From: Zelonia costaricensis
Taxonomy: Eukaryota > Euglenozoa > Kinetoplastea > Trypanosomatida > Trypanosomatidae
Assembly (NCBI GenBank): GCA_030849075.1
Contig: JASAOO010003513.1
Location: 1-64,000, forward strand
Direction of reading: 5' to 3'
Length of the DNA: 64,000 bases
The position numbers and the translations under genes were made by a program. Positions 19,501 to 29,312 of the stretch are shown one piece after another. The notes below the pieces were generated by a model. It saw only the letters and a program-made list of their open reading frames with translations. It was not told the origin of the DNA and did no database searches. The first letter of the stretch is position 1. Each line of letters begins with the position of its first letter.

Positions 19501-19927
19501 CCCTGGAGTCACGGAGGAGGAGCGCCAACGCCAACGGCAGTGGCAGCGCATTGAGCGGGAGGGGCGGAGCCCGCTGTGTGATGCAGAGGGCTACCATGAA
19601 GCCGACGGTGGCGATGGCAATCGTGATGTTGGTGATTCCGATGCTGGTGCTGATGCCGCCGTGCCTGCGGTGAGGTCGGCGGACACGCTGGCACGCCTCG
19701 GCGCCTACATGTCGTGGCACCCACTTTTTGGGGTGGCCGTGGCGGTGGTCGCCGGCGCCGTGCCGCTGTGGTGGGCAGCCGGGTGCGTAGCCCCCTGCGC
19801 GGCTGCGGCTGCGTCTAGTGATACCGCGGCGGTGGTGTCAGCCGCGGACAGCGAAGCGCAGGCGGAGCTCCGTCGTGTGGTGGAGCAGCTCTACGCGTGG
19901 CTTCGCGAGGCGGAGGGACGTGCGTGA
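16523..19927 (+). CDS. hypothetical protein, 1134 residues, possible C-terminal membrane segments
   Basis: I do not recognise this protein. The first 300 residues are Ser/Pro/Arg-rich and low in complexity, with a basic RAKRPRRRAS patch and later a GKRRRTEEEE patch that could be nuclear targeting signals. EDMPESLARLLRQYLAQ at about 301-317 stands out as a short ordered island. The C-terminal half looks globular, with Leu/Trp/Val-rich helices: RLWVVLACVWMAWKQLEQCV (about 750-769) and a strongly hydrophobic stretch near 1059-1092 (WHPLFGVAVAVVAGAVPLWW) that could cross a membrane. CACGCL near 518 is a small Cys cluster without a complete zinc-binding pattern. An in-frame extension to 16460 begins with GTG and precedes the predicted splice acceptor, so ATG 16523 is used. 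Two hydrophobic segments plus a disordered N-terminus would suit a peroxisomal or other organelle membrane protein, but that is a guess. Confidence 0.75.
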   Translation: MFGEAPSATAPTAVPRHRQPQHEQQQQQQSTQRAESDGVTVVSATTCASSAESDGASSWPRLQVHRHHSNLSSLRAVPREERRDDPLACGKSQRYLQQPLRPLRRRARSSPSPVPVLATPTPSRHRRCRSESCVSASARPASATPGDVNVSSVTAPGDDEDDGVSVAAKAASTAGADMRSHGDTSTRGEGPLRVSGTERRGSATAAIGVPRAKRPRRRASPVAHANSALLERAAEEEAPCRPRFLSTSSTPPPPPQRRHPRPPPSPTPPPLRVPLAVSAAAARAGPTSPCARRLHTTRLTEDMPESLARLLRQYLAQSPPKPPPSPARSPPAAGGTVVDRHAWTRFLAVRWGGAALPDEPPPPPSAPPSPQRADGKRRRTEEEEDAGDAETRAPAACGAGALGSVVPGSASATRAPLSRLWRLLRHYPHDVSACLALSLGVCTALDAMRAVPPPMLPDAALEQIALSTSTDAHAFAAAHAEAWVRYSTQVQTRRGAGAAAHAAADSSNPSRSPHPATCACGCLVVGQLLDPHRYRFHLLYYRYHGRSTPAPLPAAASTAEAVAAQDTRDVAPPTVWREELPGGVGGTVVAASRLAAEQAVLVEEARLRFFGQALPHDARLRPSLPASLAAPPAQPARPPHQQSSTLAPPQDESDLPCPHTGPSPVSLLPLLAVQTLADFIVASSARRGAALARQQQRWERRRGRRCSTGPAELSVNAACRHGVAAVVGDEVDDPLRGYAGFCSEAERLWVVLACVWMAWKQLEQCVSLAFLVPRLEVLWTGDRAGDTATAPRNSALRGTSALTRAADAVRRSPAELRRLLLATASDAPAACPFPPRLPSRRSGSGSGSGGHPHTSVLTQHVWQDAAAWERGVLQQLRTRLLEQEPREFRADAADELSADLVAMESFVHASLKGRVGWLPLWGAVAVEVSELYTEQRRSDSAMLAQLRRPPQHRTRVEAQSAWLLAGRVQQVVLLATRLLSLPCAAAAATASARPGVTEEERQRQRQWQRIEREGRSPLCDAEGYHEADGGDGNRDVGDSDAGADAAVPAVRSADTLARLGAYMSWHPLFGVAVAVVAGAVPLWWAAGCVAPCAAAAASSDTAAVVSAADSEAQAELRRVVEQLYAWLREAEGRA

Positions 19928-20561
19928 GATGAAGGATGGCTGGAGAGAAGGCCCTGCGGCCTTGCGTGTTCGTGTGGGTTTGTGTCTGTCTGGCTCTTTG
20001 ATGAGCGCGCTGATCTGCTACGCGTGCGCGTGCGTGCGTGCGTGTGTGTGTGTGACTGAGTTTTTCTGCTACCCTTGACGTTCCACTCCTTCAGAAACCA
20101 ACCGCATCTACGCCGCGCGTGTCGATAAGGTGTGGCCAGCTGCGATGCTGATTCTACGCGTTGTCCTCCCCCCCCCCCCGGACCCTTTGAGCTCACCGTG
20201 TCCGCCCCTGTCTCTCACCGCGCCCCGTCACCACCACCACACGTATCACCACGACTACCACCACACAAACCCACACTCACAATACGGCCGTGACGCCGCA
20301 GTGGTACACCCCCACCACTACCATCTCGCACACAAGCTCGCTGTCTACCGCACGCAACAGTCAACACGTGCGCGACACACACACACACACACGAGGCATC
20401 ACAGCTCGCTGCCCTCGTGCATCCCCCTGCAACCTACCGGGCGCAGACTTCGTTTCTCCCTTGCGCTGCACAGCGCACACACCCTGAACGAGCCGTGTCC
20501 CCACGGCTGCTCCGTCGAGCGCGTGGCTCCGTGTCTGCGTGTGCGTACGTGCGTGTATGCA

Positions 20562-20584
20562 TGTGTGTGTGTGTGTGTGTGTGT
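20562..20584. repeat. (TG)n microsatellite
   Basis: A TG run ends about 24 bases before the predicted splice acceptor of the p28-domain gene. Confidence 0.9.
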
Positions 20585-20587
20585 AGA

Positions 20588-20608
20588 CATCACTACTCTC
20601 TGCTTTAG
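20588..20608 (+). promoter_or_regulatory. predicted spliced-leader acceptor for the p28-domain gene
   Basis: A pyrimidine tract ends in GCTTTAG, with AG at 20607-20608. No ATG precedes 20675, giving a 66-base leader. Confidence 0.5.
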
Positions 20609-20674
20609 ACCTCCTCTCCTGCCCTCCGCCTCCATCCCGAGTGTGTTCATCGGTGACGACGCTGTTGTTGGCCG

Positions 20675-23230
20675 ATGCGAGCCATCAAGCTGCGCAATGG
20701 TGGCGGGGCAGGGGCGCACCACCACCTCGCCGCCGCGGGTGGCAGCGTCGGGTCAGCCACCGGGGCCGCGGCGTCTCCCACCGTGTCGCAGGCGGACACA
20801 GCCTCCAACGCCGCCGCGGCGGCAGCTCCGTCGTCGGCGTCCATCACTGCGGTTGCCAAGGGCACTTCTGGGGCACGCACCACCGCCGCAGCAGCCGGCA
20901 CCATGCAGGCCCCGCACGGCGCGCTGGCAAGTCCGTTCGCGCCAGACGAGTCGAGCGAGAATTTGCCCAGTGCCGGGCAGGAGCTGAACCTCCGGGACGA
21001 CTTCGCGCACGACCCCGTCGCCACCGCCTACGCAGAGGAGGCGCCGCTGACGTTCACCGCCCGTGACGACCCCCGCGTCGTGGCGCGGCTGCCGCTGCGC
21101 TTCTGCGATGTGCTGCCGACAGTGCACCATCAACTCGAGTACCGCCGGCGCCAGGCCACGCACCAAACCGCCGTAGAGGCGTTCGCGGACCCGACGAGCG
21201 GGTGCGGGGAGCCGCGCCACGTCCACTGCACGCCGGCGCAGCCCACCGCCGCCGACGGCGCCGAGCTGCAGGGGCGGCTGTACGAGCACGCCCACCTGTC
21301 CGACCTGATTGTGCGGCTCCTCCCCGTCGCTGTTGGAGAGGAACAGGCGTGTAAGACGGCTATGATGCACCCGAGTGAGGGCGACAAGGCGGGCACGAAC
21401 GGCGGCAGCGTGGCGACGCCGTCACCGCCGAACGCCGCGCCGACGGGCACGCGCACCACGCAGAACCCGGCGATGTCCCCGACGTCGGCCGCCGACGATG
21501 AAGTCGAAGCCGCCGTGCGCGGCACCTCGCACACGGCCCTGCTGCCCGAGCAGGAGCTGCACCGCATCGCCGCAACCGAGCAACTGCTGGACTACCTCTT
21601 CTGCCCGCCCCCCACCACCTGGCCGGCCGGGGGTGTCGTGGATGCCGCTGCTGCTGCCACGGGTGGCATCGCGCGGGACGAGGCACGGCGGGAGTACACG
21701 GTGGCTGCCTGCCTGAACGGGCTCCGCGAGGTCCCGTCTCACTCGGTCGAGTACGCCGAGGTGCTGCACCAGCTCATCGCCGTCGCCGACGCCCGCGTGC
21801 ACGGCGCGGACGGCGGTGAGGCGGCGGACAAGGACAACGAACAGGAGCCGGCCGCGTCGAGCGCGCTGACGGACGTGCTGCTGCCCTCGTATGTGTGGCA
21901 GGTCCTCGTCGGGCTCCAGCCACCGGCGGCGGCGGCGATGGGGGGCAGCAAGTCCAAGTCGAAGCCCGCCGCCGCGTCGGCGGCCCGCGGCCAAGCCGCT
22001 AAGCTCGTCATCACCCCCAGCGCGGCGGCAGCGGCGATGACGACCGCGGCACCGGAGCGGCGGCCGGTGGTAACGGCGACGCTGCGCTCGACGCTCGATG
22101 CGGTGCTGCCGCCGCGGCTCTTCGTCTACTACACCATTGAGCGTGACGCCGCGGAGCAGGTGCAGCAGCAGCGCCGTGCCGCGATGCTCCGGCAGACGCG
22201 TCTCCGCCAGCACATCGCGGCGCACCCCGACGACGCCAACGCCGCAGCAGAGCTCGATGCCCTTGCCGAGGCCCTCGCAAGCGACTACACGCAGATGCCC
22301 GTCGGTGCGATGATGGTGGTGCTGGAGCGGGCGAGCGAGGTGCAGGCGCCGCGGGACTACCTGCTGAAGCTCGAGCAGACCGTGGATGAGGTGCTGCAGT
22401 GCGTGCAGGCCCGCTGCTGCGGCCGCCCCATCCGCCTGATCAGCTCCAACTCCGCCCAGCAGTCGCGTCACCCCGCCCCCTCGCCCCCGCCAGCGTCCAC
22501 CACGCTCGTGCCGCTGCCCCCCTCCACCGCCGCACCACCCCCGCGCTCGGCGTCGACAGCGAAGACGAATGTGCTTGGCGGCACGAGCGACATGGCCAAG
22601 GCGGCGGCCAAGGCAGCGGAGCGGGAGCGCAACGCGCTGAACGCCACGAAGATTCTGGCCATGCCGTCCAAGCCGGTCTGCACGCGCACCCTCAAGCCAC
22701 CGCCCGCGCAGCCCGCCGCCATCTCCATCAGCGGCGGCGGCTCGGCCACTGTAGCGGCGACGCTAAACGTGCTGGAGCTCAACAAGCAGCGAACCCTAGT
22801 GCAGCTCAGCCTGCTTGGCGAGGAGCTGGTGCGGCAGGCCACGGTCGACCTGCCCGAGCGCGGTGTGCTGCTGCGGCGGCTGCTGGACGAGGCGCAGCTG
22901 TCCCTCGACGCCCGCGCCATTCTCGTTCGCGAGCGCACCACAGCAACGCAGGAGCACCTGCTGGACGGGCAGGACTCCCGCGAGGCCGCCGTAACGCAGC
23001 GCGACGGGCTGCAGAAGGAGGTGGCGGAGCTGCGCGCGCGGCGTGCGTACGTGCAGGCCCGTAAAGCAGCCCTGGCGGCGGCGGTGGAGGGGCGCAAGAC
23101 ACGCGAGGCCGCCGCGCGGCAGGAGCGGCTCGACTTCCAGGAGTCGCTGCGGGAGCGGCTCGCGGGGCACACGGAGCGCGTCAAGGATGAGCAGGATGCG
23201 GCCCGGCGCGGCTCCATGGCGGGGATGTGA
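20675..23230 (+). CDS. axonemal dynein light-chain (p28-type) domain protein, 851 residues
   Basis: The C-terminal 140 residues (about 706-842) resemble the inner-arm dynein p28 (DNALI1) family. The helix GEELVRQATVDLPERGVLLR corresponds to the family's FDELIREVT...CAERGLLLLR signature and is followed by DEAQLSLDARAILVRE and a long heptad-like coiled coil rich in Glu/Arg/Ala. Classical p28 proteins are about 190-260 residues; this one adds some 700 residues. That N-terminal part has an Ala-rich start, a more ordered block at about 125-160 (DDPRVVARLPLRFCDVLP), and further helical segments near 305-325 and 480-590 separated by Ala/Gly/Thr linkers. Such length recalls AXDND1-like relatives rather than p28 itself. 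The organism has a motile flagellum, so an axonemal or flagellar role is reasonable. It is inferred from this one domain. Confidence 0.65.
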   Translation: MRAIKLRNGGGAGAHHHLAAAGGSVGSATGAAASPTVSQADTASNAAAAAAPSSASITAVAKGTSGARTTAAAAGTMQAPHGALASPFAPDESSENLPSAGQELNLRDDFAHDPVATAYAEEAPLTFTARDDPRVVARLPLRFCDVLPTVHHQLEYRRRQATHQTAVEAFADPTSGCGEPRHVHCTPAQPTAADGAELQGRLYEHAHLSDLIVRLLPVAVGEEQACKTAMMHPSEGDKAGTNGGSVATPSPPNAAPTGTRTTQNPAMSPTSAADDEVEAAVRGTSHTALLPEQELHRIAATEQLLDYLFCPPPTTWPAGGVVDAAAAATGGIARDEARREYTVAACLNGLREVPSHSVEYAEVLHQLIAVADARVHGADGGEAADKDNEQEPAASSALTDVLLPSYVWQVLVGLQPPAAAAMGGSKSKSKPAAASAARGQAAKLVITPSAAAAAMTTAAPERRPVVTATLRSTLDAVLPPRLFVYYTIERDAAEQVQQQRRAAMLRQTRLRQHIAAHPDDANAAAELDALAEALASDYTQMPVGAMMVVLERASEVQAPRDYLLKLEQTVDEVLQCVQARCCGRPIRLISSNSAQQSRHPAPSPPPASTTLVPLPPSTAAPPPRSASTAKTNVLGGTSDMAKAAAKAAERERNALNATKILAMPSKPVCTRTLKPPPAQPAAISISGGGSATVAATLNVLELNKQRTLVQLSLLGEELVRQATVDLPERGVLLRRLLDEAQLSLDARAILVRERTTATQEHLLDGQDSREAAVTQRDGLQKEVAELRARRAYVQARKAALAAAVEGRKTREAAARQERLDFQESLRERLAGHTERVKDEQDAARRGSMAGM

Positions 23231-23480
23231 GGCGCACGTGTGCACGGGGTGTGCTTCTGCGCGTGTCTGTCGCAGCTCCTCTGCCAACCCCCCGTTGCCG
23301 CCTCCTACACCTTGGGCGGCGGTGCATGCTTGTGTGCCCAGGCCCCTCCCCCCCTTCCTCCATCTTGTTCTCCTTGTCTCTCCCTCTCGCTTGGAATCCA
23401 ATCGCGTCTTTCCCACCCCCCACCCATCACTACGCACGCACACACGCACACATATGCAGCGCGCGTGTGTGTGCTTAGTG

Positions 23481-23515
23481 TCTGTGTCTGTGTCTGTGTC
23501 TGTGTCTGTGTGTGT
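23481..23515. repeat. (TGTGTC)n microsatellite
   Basis: About five hexanucleotide units of TGTGTC run into plain TG dinucleotides. Confidence 0.9.
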
Positions 23516-23747
23516 ATTGCTCTCATGTACATCTATGCTTCTTTACTTCTCCTCTGTGTCGCCACTTGCGTGCACGTCGTACTCGCGTGTCCCTCCACGT
23601 CTCCCTCTCACGCTCTCCTCGCCGTCTCTGCCCCCCTTCGCCCCGCCCCGCCCCTCCCCCCTCTCCCACCCACCCCCCACACACGCACGCACGCACGCGA
23701 GAGTTCAGCCAACTGACGTCAGCGTCTCGGCTGCGCCTCTGTGTTGG

Positions 23748-23750
<3 letters not shown>

Positions 23751-23783
<33 letters not shown>
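23751..23783. repeat. (TG)n microsatellite
   Basis: A near-perfect TG run of about 33 bases in spacer DNA. Confidence 0.9.
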
Positions 23784-23785
<2 letters not shown>

Positions 23786-24125
23786 TGCTTAACCTTTTCT
23801 CTGTTTGTCTCTGCGACTGTGTTGGGTTGGAACGGGAGGCGAAGTGCTTTACGAGGAGGCCTGAGTTGGGCAGCCGCGGGATGGCGGCGTGGCGTGCATG
23901 ACGAGGGTCGGTGTTAGGGGGGAGGGAGGGGGGGAGTGGGGCGGAACGCGAGGGAGGGGGGGTCCCGCTGCGCTGCCTTTATTCCTCCATCCCCCCACCC
24001 CCTTCCTGTCACCGATGGCGACGCCGTGTGCGCGCAGACCTCCGTGACGCGCGTACAGTGGGGAGCTGACGACATGTGATCCACGCGTGTGTCGGTGTGT
24101 GTGTGGTGTGTGGCCCCGGAGGCCC

Positions 24126-24196
24126 NNNNNNNNNNNNNNNNNNNNNNNNNNNNNNNNNNNNNNNNNNNNNNNNNNNNNNNNNNNNNNNNNNNNNNN
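24126..24196. other. assembly gap (71 N)
   Basis: Seventy-one consecutive undetermined bases are flanked by TG-rich sequence on the left. The true length of the missing DNA is unknown; a microsatellite that could not be assembled is a likely cause. Confidence 0.99.
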
Positions 24197-24932
24197 CTGT
24201 GCGAGAGCTCACTTGCAGGTTGGTCAGCCTCCAGTCAACAAGGGGGAGAGCTGAGGGTTGGCTTCACCAGCGACACGTGCCGCACCCCTCAGCGCCCTTC
24301 CCGCCATGTGCGGGTTGTGTGTTCACGTGTGTGTGCGTTCATGTGTGTGTGTGTGCGTGTGCAGCGGAGACGCGTGATGGGGGCAATGCAGTGCGCGCCG
24401 CCGTGTCATGCCAACCGCCCCCCCCCCTCCCTTCCCTTCCCTTCCCTTCCCACCCCGACGGCTCGCCCTGATTCACGCTGATGAATGGACTCACCCACGT
24501 GCCCCACCACTCCGCTGTTGATGCTCCTTCTTTCTTCTCTGTGTTGTCCTGTTATAATGCTGGCAACGCGCGGTGTGTCCATCACCGCACCGCCACCACT
24601 CCTCGGCGGACACACCTGCGCCCTCCCCTGCCTCCACCCCATCGCCGTCCATGTACCCCGACGCATCCGGGTTCACTGTCCCATCACGCGCACAACCGCA
24701 CTCGTTAGGTGTCCCCTCCCCTCCCCCCCCCCCTTGACCTCCTTGCTCTCCTCCTCTTGCTTCCACGTGTACAAAGCTAACGGCTGCACTCGGCCTCGCA
24801 CTACGACCCCCCGCCCCACACCCACACACCCACACAAGCACCTCCCCCCTCCCACACGCCGCCTCCGTCTCCCTCGCACCCAGCCCCAAGTTGATCCCCT
24901 CCCCCTCTCGCCATTCTCACCTCTAAACCGTC

Positions 24933-24939
24933 GTGTGTG

Positions 24940-24978
<39 letters not shown>

Positions 24979-24986
24979 GCGTGTGT
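24933..24986. repeat. (TG)n microsatellite with GC interruptions
   Basis: A long TG tract with occasional TGC and CTG interruptions in the spacer upstream of the Ubc13 gene. Confidence 0.85.
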
Positions 24987-25362
24987 AATCCACGCGCAAG
25001 AGGTTTGCATTCGTGCATCAGCGTGTGTCTGCGCGCGCGGGTGTGTGTGTCGTACCTCCTTCGTGCTTCTTGGCTTTGCCGGGCTCTCTCACCACCTCCG
25101 CCTCTCCCTCCCCTGGCCACCACACTACAGTCCTCTTCACCGCGCACTCCCTCCTCCCCCCCCTTTCCCTCCCTTACTGCCGACTCCGTGTGACCTACAC
25201 GCCCGATCACGAAAGCTCGACTGCGTAGCGGACAACTCCATTATACAAGCAGCCACCGCATACCCAAACCCCACCCCACCTACTCGCTCCGATACCAACC
25301 CCAACACATCCGCCCCCTCGTCCACACTCACGCACACACTCAAAAATATTCACACAGACTCA

Positions 25363-25391
25363 CTTCCCCCCCCCCTTCCCCTCCTTCCCAG
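25363..25391 (+). promoter_or_regulatory. predicted spliced-leader acceptor for the Ubc13 gene
   Basis: A dense C/T tract (25363-25388) ends in CCCAG, with AG at 25390-25391. The start codon is 31 bases downstream with no intervening ATG. Confidence 0.6.
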
Positions 25392-25421
25392 TTTGGACTC
25401 CATAGCGCAGACGAGGTCGCC

Positions 25422-25868
25422 ATGCTGACGACGCGCATCATCAAGGAGACCGAGAAGCTCCAGAAGGAGTGCCCGCCCGGCATCACGGCGGCGCCGACGA
25501 AGGAGAACCCGCGGTACTTCATGGTCACGATCCAGGGTCCGCCGCAGTCGTGCTACGAGGGCGGCCTGTTCCGCCTCGAGCTGTTCCTCCCCGAGGAGTA
25601 CCCGATGAAGCCGCCAAAGGTTCGCTTCCTGACACGCATCTACCACCCCAACGTAGACAAGGTGGGGCGCATCTGCCTCGACATCATCAAGGACAAGTGG
25701 TCGCCGGCGCTCCTCATCAACAAGGTCCTGCTCTCCATCCAGATCCTCATGTCGAGCCCGAACCCGGATGACCCGCTTGCCAACGATGTCGCGGAGCACT
25801 GGAAGGAGGATGAGGCGGGCGCGCTGCAGACGGCACGCGAGTGGACGCGCATGTACGCGAAGCCGTAG
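25422..25868 (+). CDS. UBC13: ubiquitin-conjugating enzyme E2, Ubc13/UBE2N type
   Basis: The 148-residue protein is a compact E2 with no extensions. It carries the HPN motif at 75-77 and the active-site cysteine at Cys85 within [31 protein letters not shown] near the C-terminus is characteristic of Ubc13. Ubc13 pairs with a catalytically inactive UEV partner (Mms2/Uev1) to build Lys63-linked ubiquitin chains used in DNA-damage tolerance and signalling. The segment [20 protein letters not shown] covers the region that contacts the partner and E3 enzymes in the family. Length and motif spacing match UBE2N, so the gene appears intact. The UEV partner is not in this window. An E2 of this type in Leishmania mexicana has, as I recall, been described as UBC2 acting with UEV1. 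Confidence 0.95.
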   Translation: MLTTRIIKETEKLQKECPPGITAAPTKENPRYFMVTIQGPPQSCYEGGLFRLELFLPEEYPMKPPKVRFLTRIYHPNVDKVGRICLDIIKDKWSPALLINKVLLSIQILMSSPNPDDPLANDVAEHWKEDEAGALQTAREWTRMYAKP

Positions 25869-27319
25869 AGGTGTGATGGAGAGAGACGCAAGGCAGCACC
25901 TGACGTGAGGAGAGAGGAGGAAGCGGGTTGAGCCGGGGGTGGGCCTTGGGCGGCGGTGGCGGTGGTAGTGGTGATGCACGTCGCGCACTGTGTCTGAGAG
26001 CGCGTGTGTGTGTGTGTCCGTCAAGAAGTGCGCCTGCGCGCATGTTTCGTGTACACCCGTGTGCATCGAGGTGCACACACTCTGGCCTCCTCCCCCCCCC
26101 CGCCCCCCTTCCCCTCGCCCTCCTTTCCCCACCCGTCCTCTCCCCCTCTGATCCGGTTCGTTTAGAAATGAGAACCGCGTCTTGCAAGTGTGCCTACGAC
26201 CCCCTTTTGCCTTTCTCATGGACGTATGTGTGTGTGTGTGTGTGCCGGTGCGGGGATGCCTCGTGAACGAGAAGGAGAGAGTCAGCCGACAAGACTACAC
26301 GGACCCACAAAGCCAGCCAAGCCACCCCGCCCCTTCTTCCGTGTTTGTGGTTTCTCATCCCCTCTTCCATTCCCGTCTGTTTGCGTACTATCCTGCGCGT
26401 GTCTGTCTGCCTGTGCGTGTGTGTAAGTGTGTGTAAGTGTGTGTGTGTGTGCTCCGATTGTGCTTGACTGTGCAGTCCCCCCCCCCCTCCCTCACCTCAA
26501 CCCCAGCCCCCTCATCTCCCGACGCTCTGTGTGCTCGTCTGTGTTGTTGTGCACGCCCCCCTCCCCCCCCCTCTGGGTGTGCGTGAAGGAGGTGGATGGC
26601 GTGATGTGGCGATAGGGCTGGGTCGACCGCCTGCGTATCTGTGTGTAAGTGTGTTTGTGTGTTGTTGCATGTTGCTGATGTGCGCGCCCCCTCCCCACCC
26701 TCCGCGTCGTGTTTCTCATGGTGCCTCGCTTGAGGACGGACAAGAGCAATGCCGGCGGGTGTCGGTGCGCGTACGTCCCTTTCCTGCGTTTGTGTGTGGG
26801 GGGGGGGTGCGTGCGGTTTGTAGAAGCTGCGAAGAAGCCTCTGGGGGATGGGGTGGGGGGGGGGGTAACCGAGGCGGTGGCGGTGGCGGGCTGCGCGCAG
26901 AAGCAGCAGGGGGGGAGACGGGAGAGGGGGGCGGCACTCCCCGGGGGGAGGTCGCAGCACACGAGCTCCTCGAAGGCGCGCCGAGCTTGCCTCCACGGAT
27001 GCGGACCTGTGTACCGCCCTCAGGACCGCGTTGCTCTTCCTCCCGCGAGCGGTCTTGATTTCTTCGTGGCGAGGGTGAGAGGCGCCGGACGCTCCACCCG
27101 TGTTTGCGGGTGTGTGCGCCTGCATGATGGGTTTCTCTGTGGGGTGCGCCATCGTCACCTCCGACGTCCACTCGCCACCACCACCACTCCCGCCACCTTC
27201 CCCCGTCGGCCCCTCTCTCGCGCTCCCTTCCTCCTTCATGTAGCGACGCTGACGTCAAGAGCGGCGGTGTCCGTACGCATGTGTGTGTGTGAGAGCCTGG
27301 GTGATGTACGTACGTATTT

Positions 27320-27342
27320 GTGTGTGTGTGTGTGTGTGTGTG
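27320..27342. repeat. (TG)n microsatellite
   Basis: A perfect TG run of about 23 bases in spacer DNA. Confidence 0.9.
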
Positions 27343-28120
27343 TTTTAGTGTTTTCTCGTAAGCAAGTCTCCCTCCGCCTCAAGCAGTGGCTCTCCCCACC
27401 TACCCTCCCCCAACCACGTCACTCCTCCCCCCTTCCCCCGCCCACCACCTCCACTACCAGCGAGGGTGCTGCTTCACCCTGCCCCCCCCACTCCACCCCA
27501 CCCTGACCGTCTCTCGCTGCGTTCACGCTCACGTCACGCGGCCGTACGCGGAGTGTGGGGGGGGGGAGCTCGTGAGCAGCGCGCATCGCGTGGAAGGTCG
27601 ATCAGCGGACACGCGATCAGACGGAGCGACAGTGTGGTACTACGGTGCGACAGGCGGTGCAACTTTGCGGCCGCCTCTCACCTCTAAACCCCACATCTCC
27701 AGCGCCGTGACCGCTGCCGCTCACCGGCGACCGCGCGCGCGTCGGGGCGGTGCGGCACGCGCGCGGTCGCCGGCCCCAGAGAGAAGCTTGAGCGGCCGTG
27801 TGCCCATCGTGCGAGGTGCGAGTGTGCCGCCGGTCGTCTCGGTGGTGGCGGACGCGCGCTACCAGCATGCAGCCTGCACGCTCCCACCACCCTCATCCAC
27901 CTCTGACCCACCCTTTTCCCTCCTCGCTCTCTGCTCTCACACACGCACACGCACACGCACACGCAGCTATACGCCCACTCCCGCCCTCCCCTCCACCACG
28001 CCTGCACTGCCCTCTTTCCACCACCCACACCCTTCCCTCGCCTACCCCTTAGCCCACTCAACCCTTCGCTCCTCACTTATTATCACCTCCCCACACCCCA
28101 CACCCCACACACCCCCGTCC

Positions 28121-28149
28121 TCGGAACTCCTTCGCTCCCCCCTTCACAG
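28121..28149 (+). promoter_or_regulatory. predicted spliced-leader acceptor for CHCH protein 1
   Basis: A pyrimidine tract ends in TTCACAG, with AG at 28148-28149, 45 bases before the ATG and with no intervening ATG. Confidence 0.55.
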
Positions 28150-28194
28150 AAACTTCATCCCCACCCCCACCCCCTCTCCCTCCGCCTCGGTCTA

Positions 28195-28650
28195 ATGGGT
28201 CGCTCTCGCGCCGCTCCCCGCACCGGTGGCAGCAGCAGCAGCAGCCACCACGCCCCGCCGCCGCCGCCGAAGCGTGCGGAGCCCATGCACCAGTCCAACT
28301 CCCACCCGCAGCAGCCCGCCGTGACGAACGTCTACGTGCAGCGGCCGATGAGCGGCGCTGGTGCTGGAAGCGGCATCTTCGGTACGATGGCGGCCGTCGC
28401 GGGTGGCAGCGTGCTGGGCCACGGCATCAGCAACTACCTTTACGGCCACAACAACCAGGCCCCGACGCAGCCGGCGGAGGCGCAGCAGCTGGCTCAGGCC
28501 GCGCAGCAGGAGGGCTACGCGTGCGCGCCGCAGCTGACGGGCTACTCGAAGTGCTTGGAGGCGAACTCGGACTCGGCCGAGAACTGCAAGTGGGCCTGGG
28601 ACTATTTCACGCAGTGCCAGCGTGAGCACCCGATGCAGCCGTCGCAGTAA
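28195..28650 (+). CDS. twin-CX9C (CHCH) protein, CHCHD2/CHCHD10/Mix17-like
   Basis: The 151-residue protein has the layout of the CHCHD2/CHCHD10/Mix17 family. A basic, Ser/Pro-rich N-terminus (1-35) could act as a mitochondrial targeting region. A Gly/Ala-rich hydrophobic segment follows at about 58-84 (GIFGTMAAVAGGSVLGHGIS). The C-terminal CHCH domain has two exact CX9C motifs, CAPQLTGYSKC and CKWAWDYFTQC, whose four cysteines would form two disulphides in the intermembrane space. Members act on cristae organisation, respiration and stress signalling. Size and order of parts agree well with the family. A second gene with a closely related CHCH domain lies 2.2 kb downstream on the same strand, which suggests an old tandem duplication. 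Confidence 0.85.
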   Translation: MGRSRAAPRTGGSSSSSHHAPPPPPKRAEPMHQSNSHPQQPAVTNVYVQRPMSGAGAGSGIFGTMAAVAGGSVLGHGISNYLYGHNNQAPTQPAEAQQLAQAAQQEGYACAPQLTGYSKCLEANSDSAENCKWAWDYFTQCQREHPMQPSQ

Positions 28651-29275
28651 GCACCGCAGCGGTGATGCATCCACGACGGCACATACACACACACACACGC
28701 ACGTGTGTGGCGTACGGCCGGCACCAAAAGCTGATGCGCTCCGTGACTCGCATGCGCGGCAAAGGACGTGGACCACGAGCGTATGCGTCTGCCTGTGTGT
28801 CTGCGTGTTTTGTGTGCACGTGAGTGCGTGCTTGGACGCTCCTCCGTAGCGACTGGCCCGAAGCGCTGCACTCATATCTCCCAAATCCGTCGTCGACACG
28901 CACGCGCGAGTGGGGGGGACGAGGAGGGCAAGATCACACGGTGCAGCATCGCGCCGAAGAATGACGGCACACCTCGGCCGTACACCAAGACACACACACA
29001 CACACGCACACACATCAGCGCGCATGTGACGCACAGAGGGGGAAGACGGCGCAGTCGCTTCCTCAAAGCGGTGCCCACGTAAGTTGAAGCTGGTGCGGAA
29101 AGAAAAAAAAAGAGAAAGCGGCGCCGCCTCCCCTCCGCGCAGCACGCGGGCGGCCAAACGCGGCATCCGTCGGAGTGGCGTCTGCCCCTCCTCCACGTGT
29201 TGCCGACGTCCCTCCAGCCGCCCCCCCTCCCTCCCCTTCTTTTGCTGCGCCATCTCGTTCCTGTGCATGTGTAAC

Positions 29276-29278
<3 letters not shown>

Positions 29279-29309
<31 letters not shown>
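29279..29309. repeat. (TG)n microsatellite
   Basis: A perfect TG run of about 31 bases between the two CHCH genes. Confidence 0.9.

Positions 29310-29312
<3 letters not shown>

Larger units (their letters stand above)
19928..20674. other. intergenic region, 747 bases
   Basis: Non-coding spacer with GC-rich TG runs, CA/CCA-rich DNA around 20225-20400, and a TG run close to the next splice acceptor. No gene is seen. Confidence 0.5.
23231..25421. other. long intergenic region containing an assembly gap
   Basis: This 2.2 kb spacer holds several TG/CA microsatellites, C-rich blocks and the 71-base N gap. No supported gene is seen, although the gap prevents a complete check. Confidence 0.45.
25869..28194. 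other. long intergenic region Ubc13 to CHCH protein 1
   Basis: This 2.3 kb stretch has no convincing gene. It includes G-rich blocks near 26800-26950 followed by C-rich DNA, TG runs, and CA-rich DNA near 27940-27965. Open frames on both strands give repeat-like translations. Confidence 0.45.
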
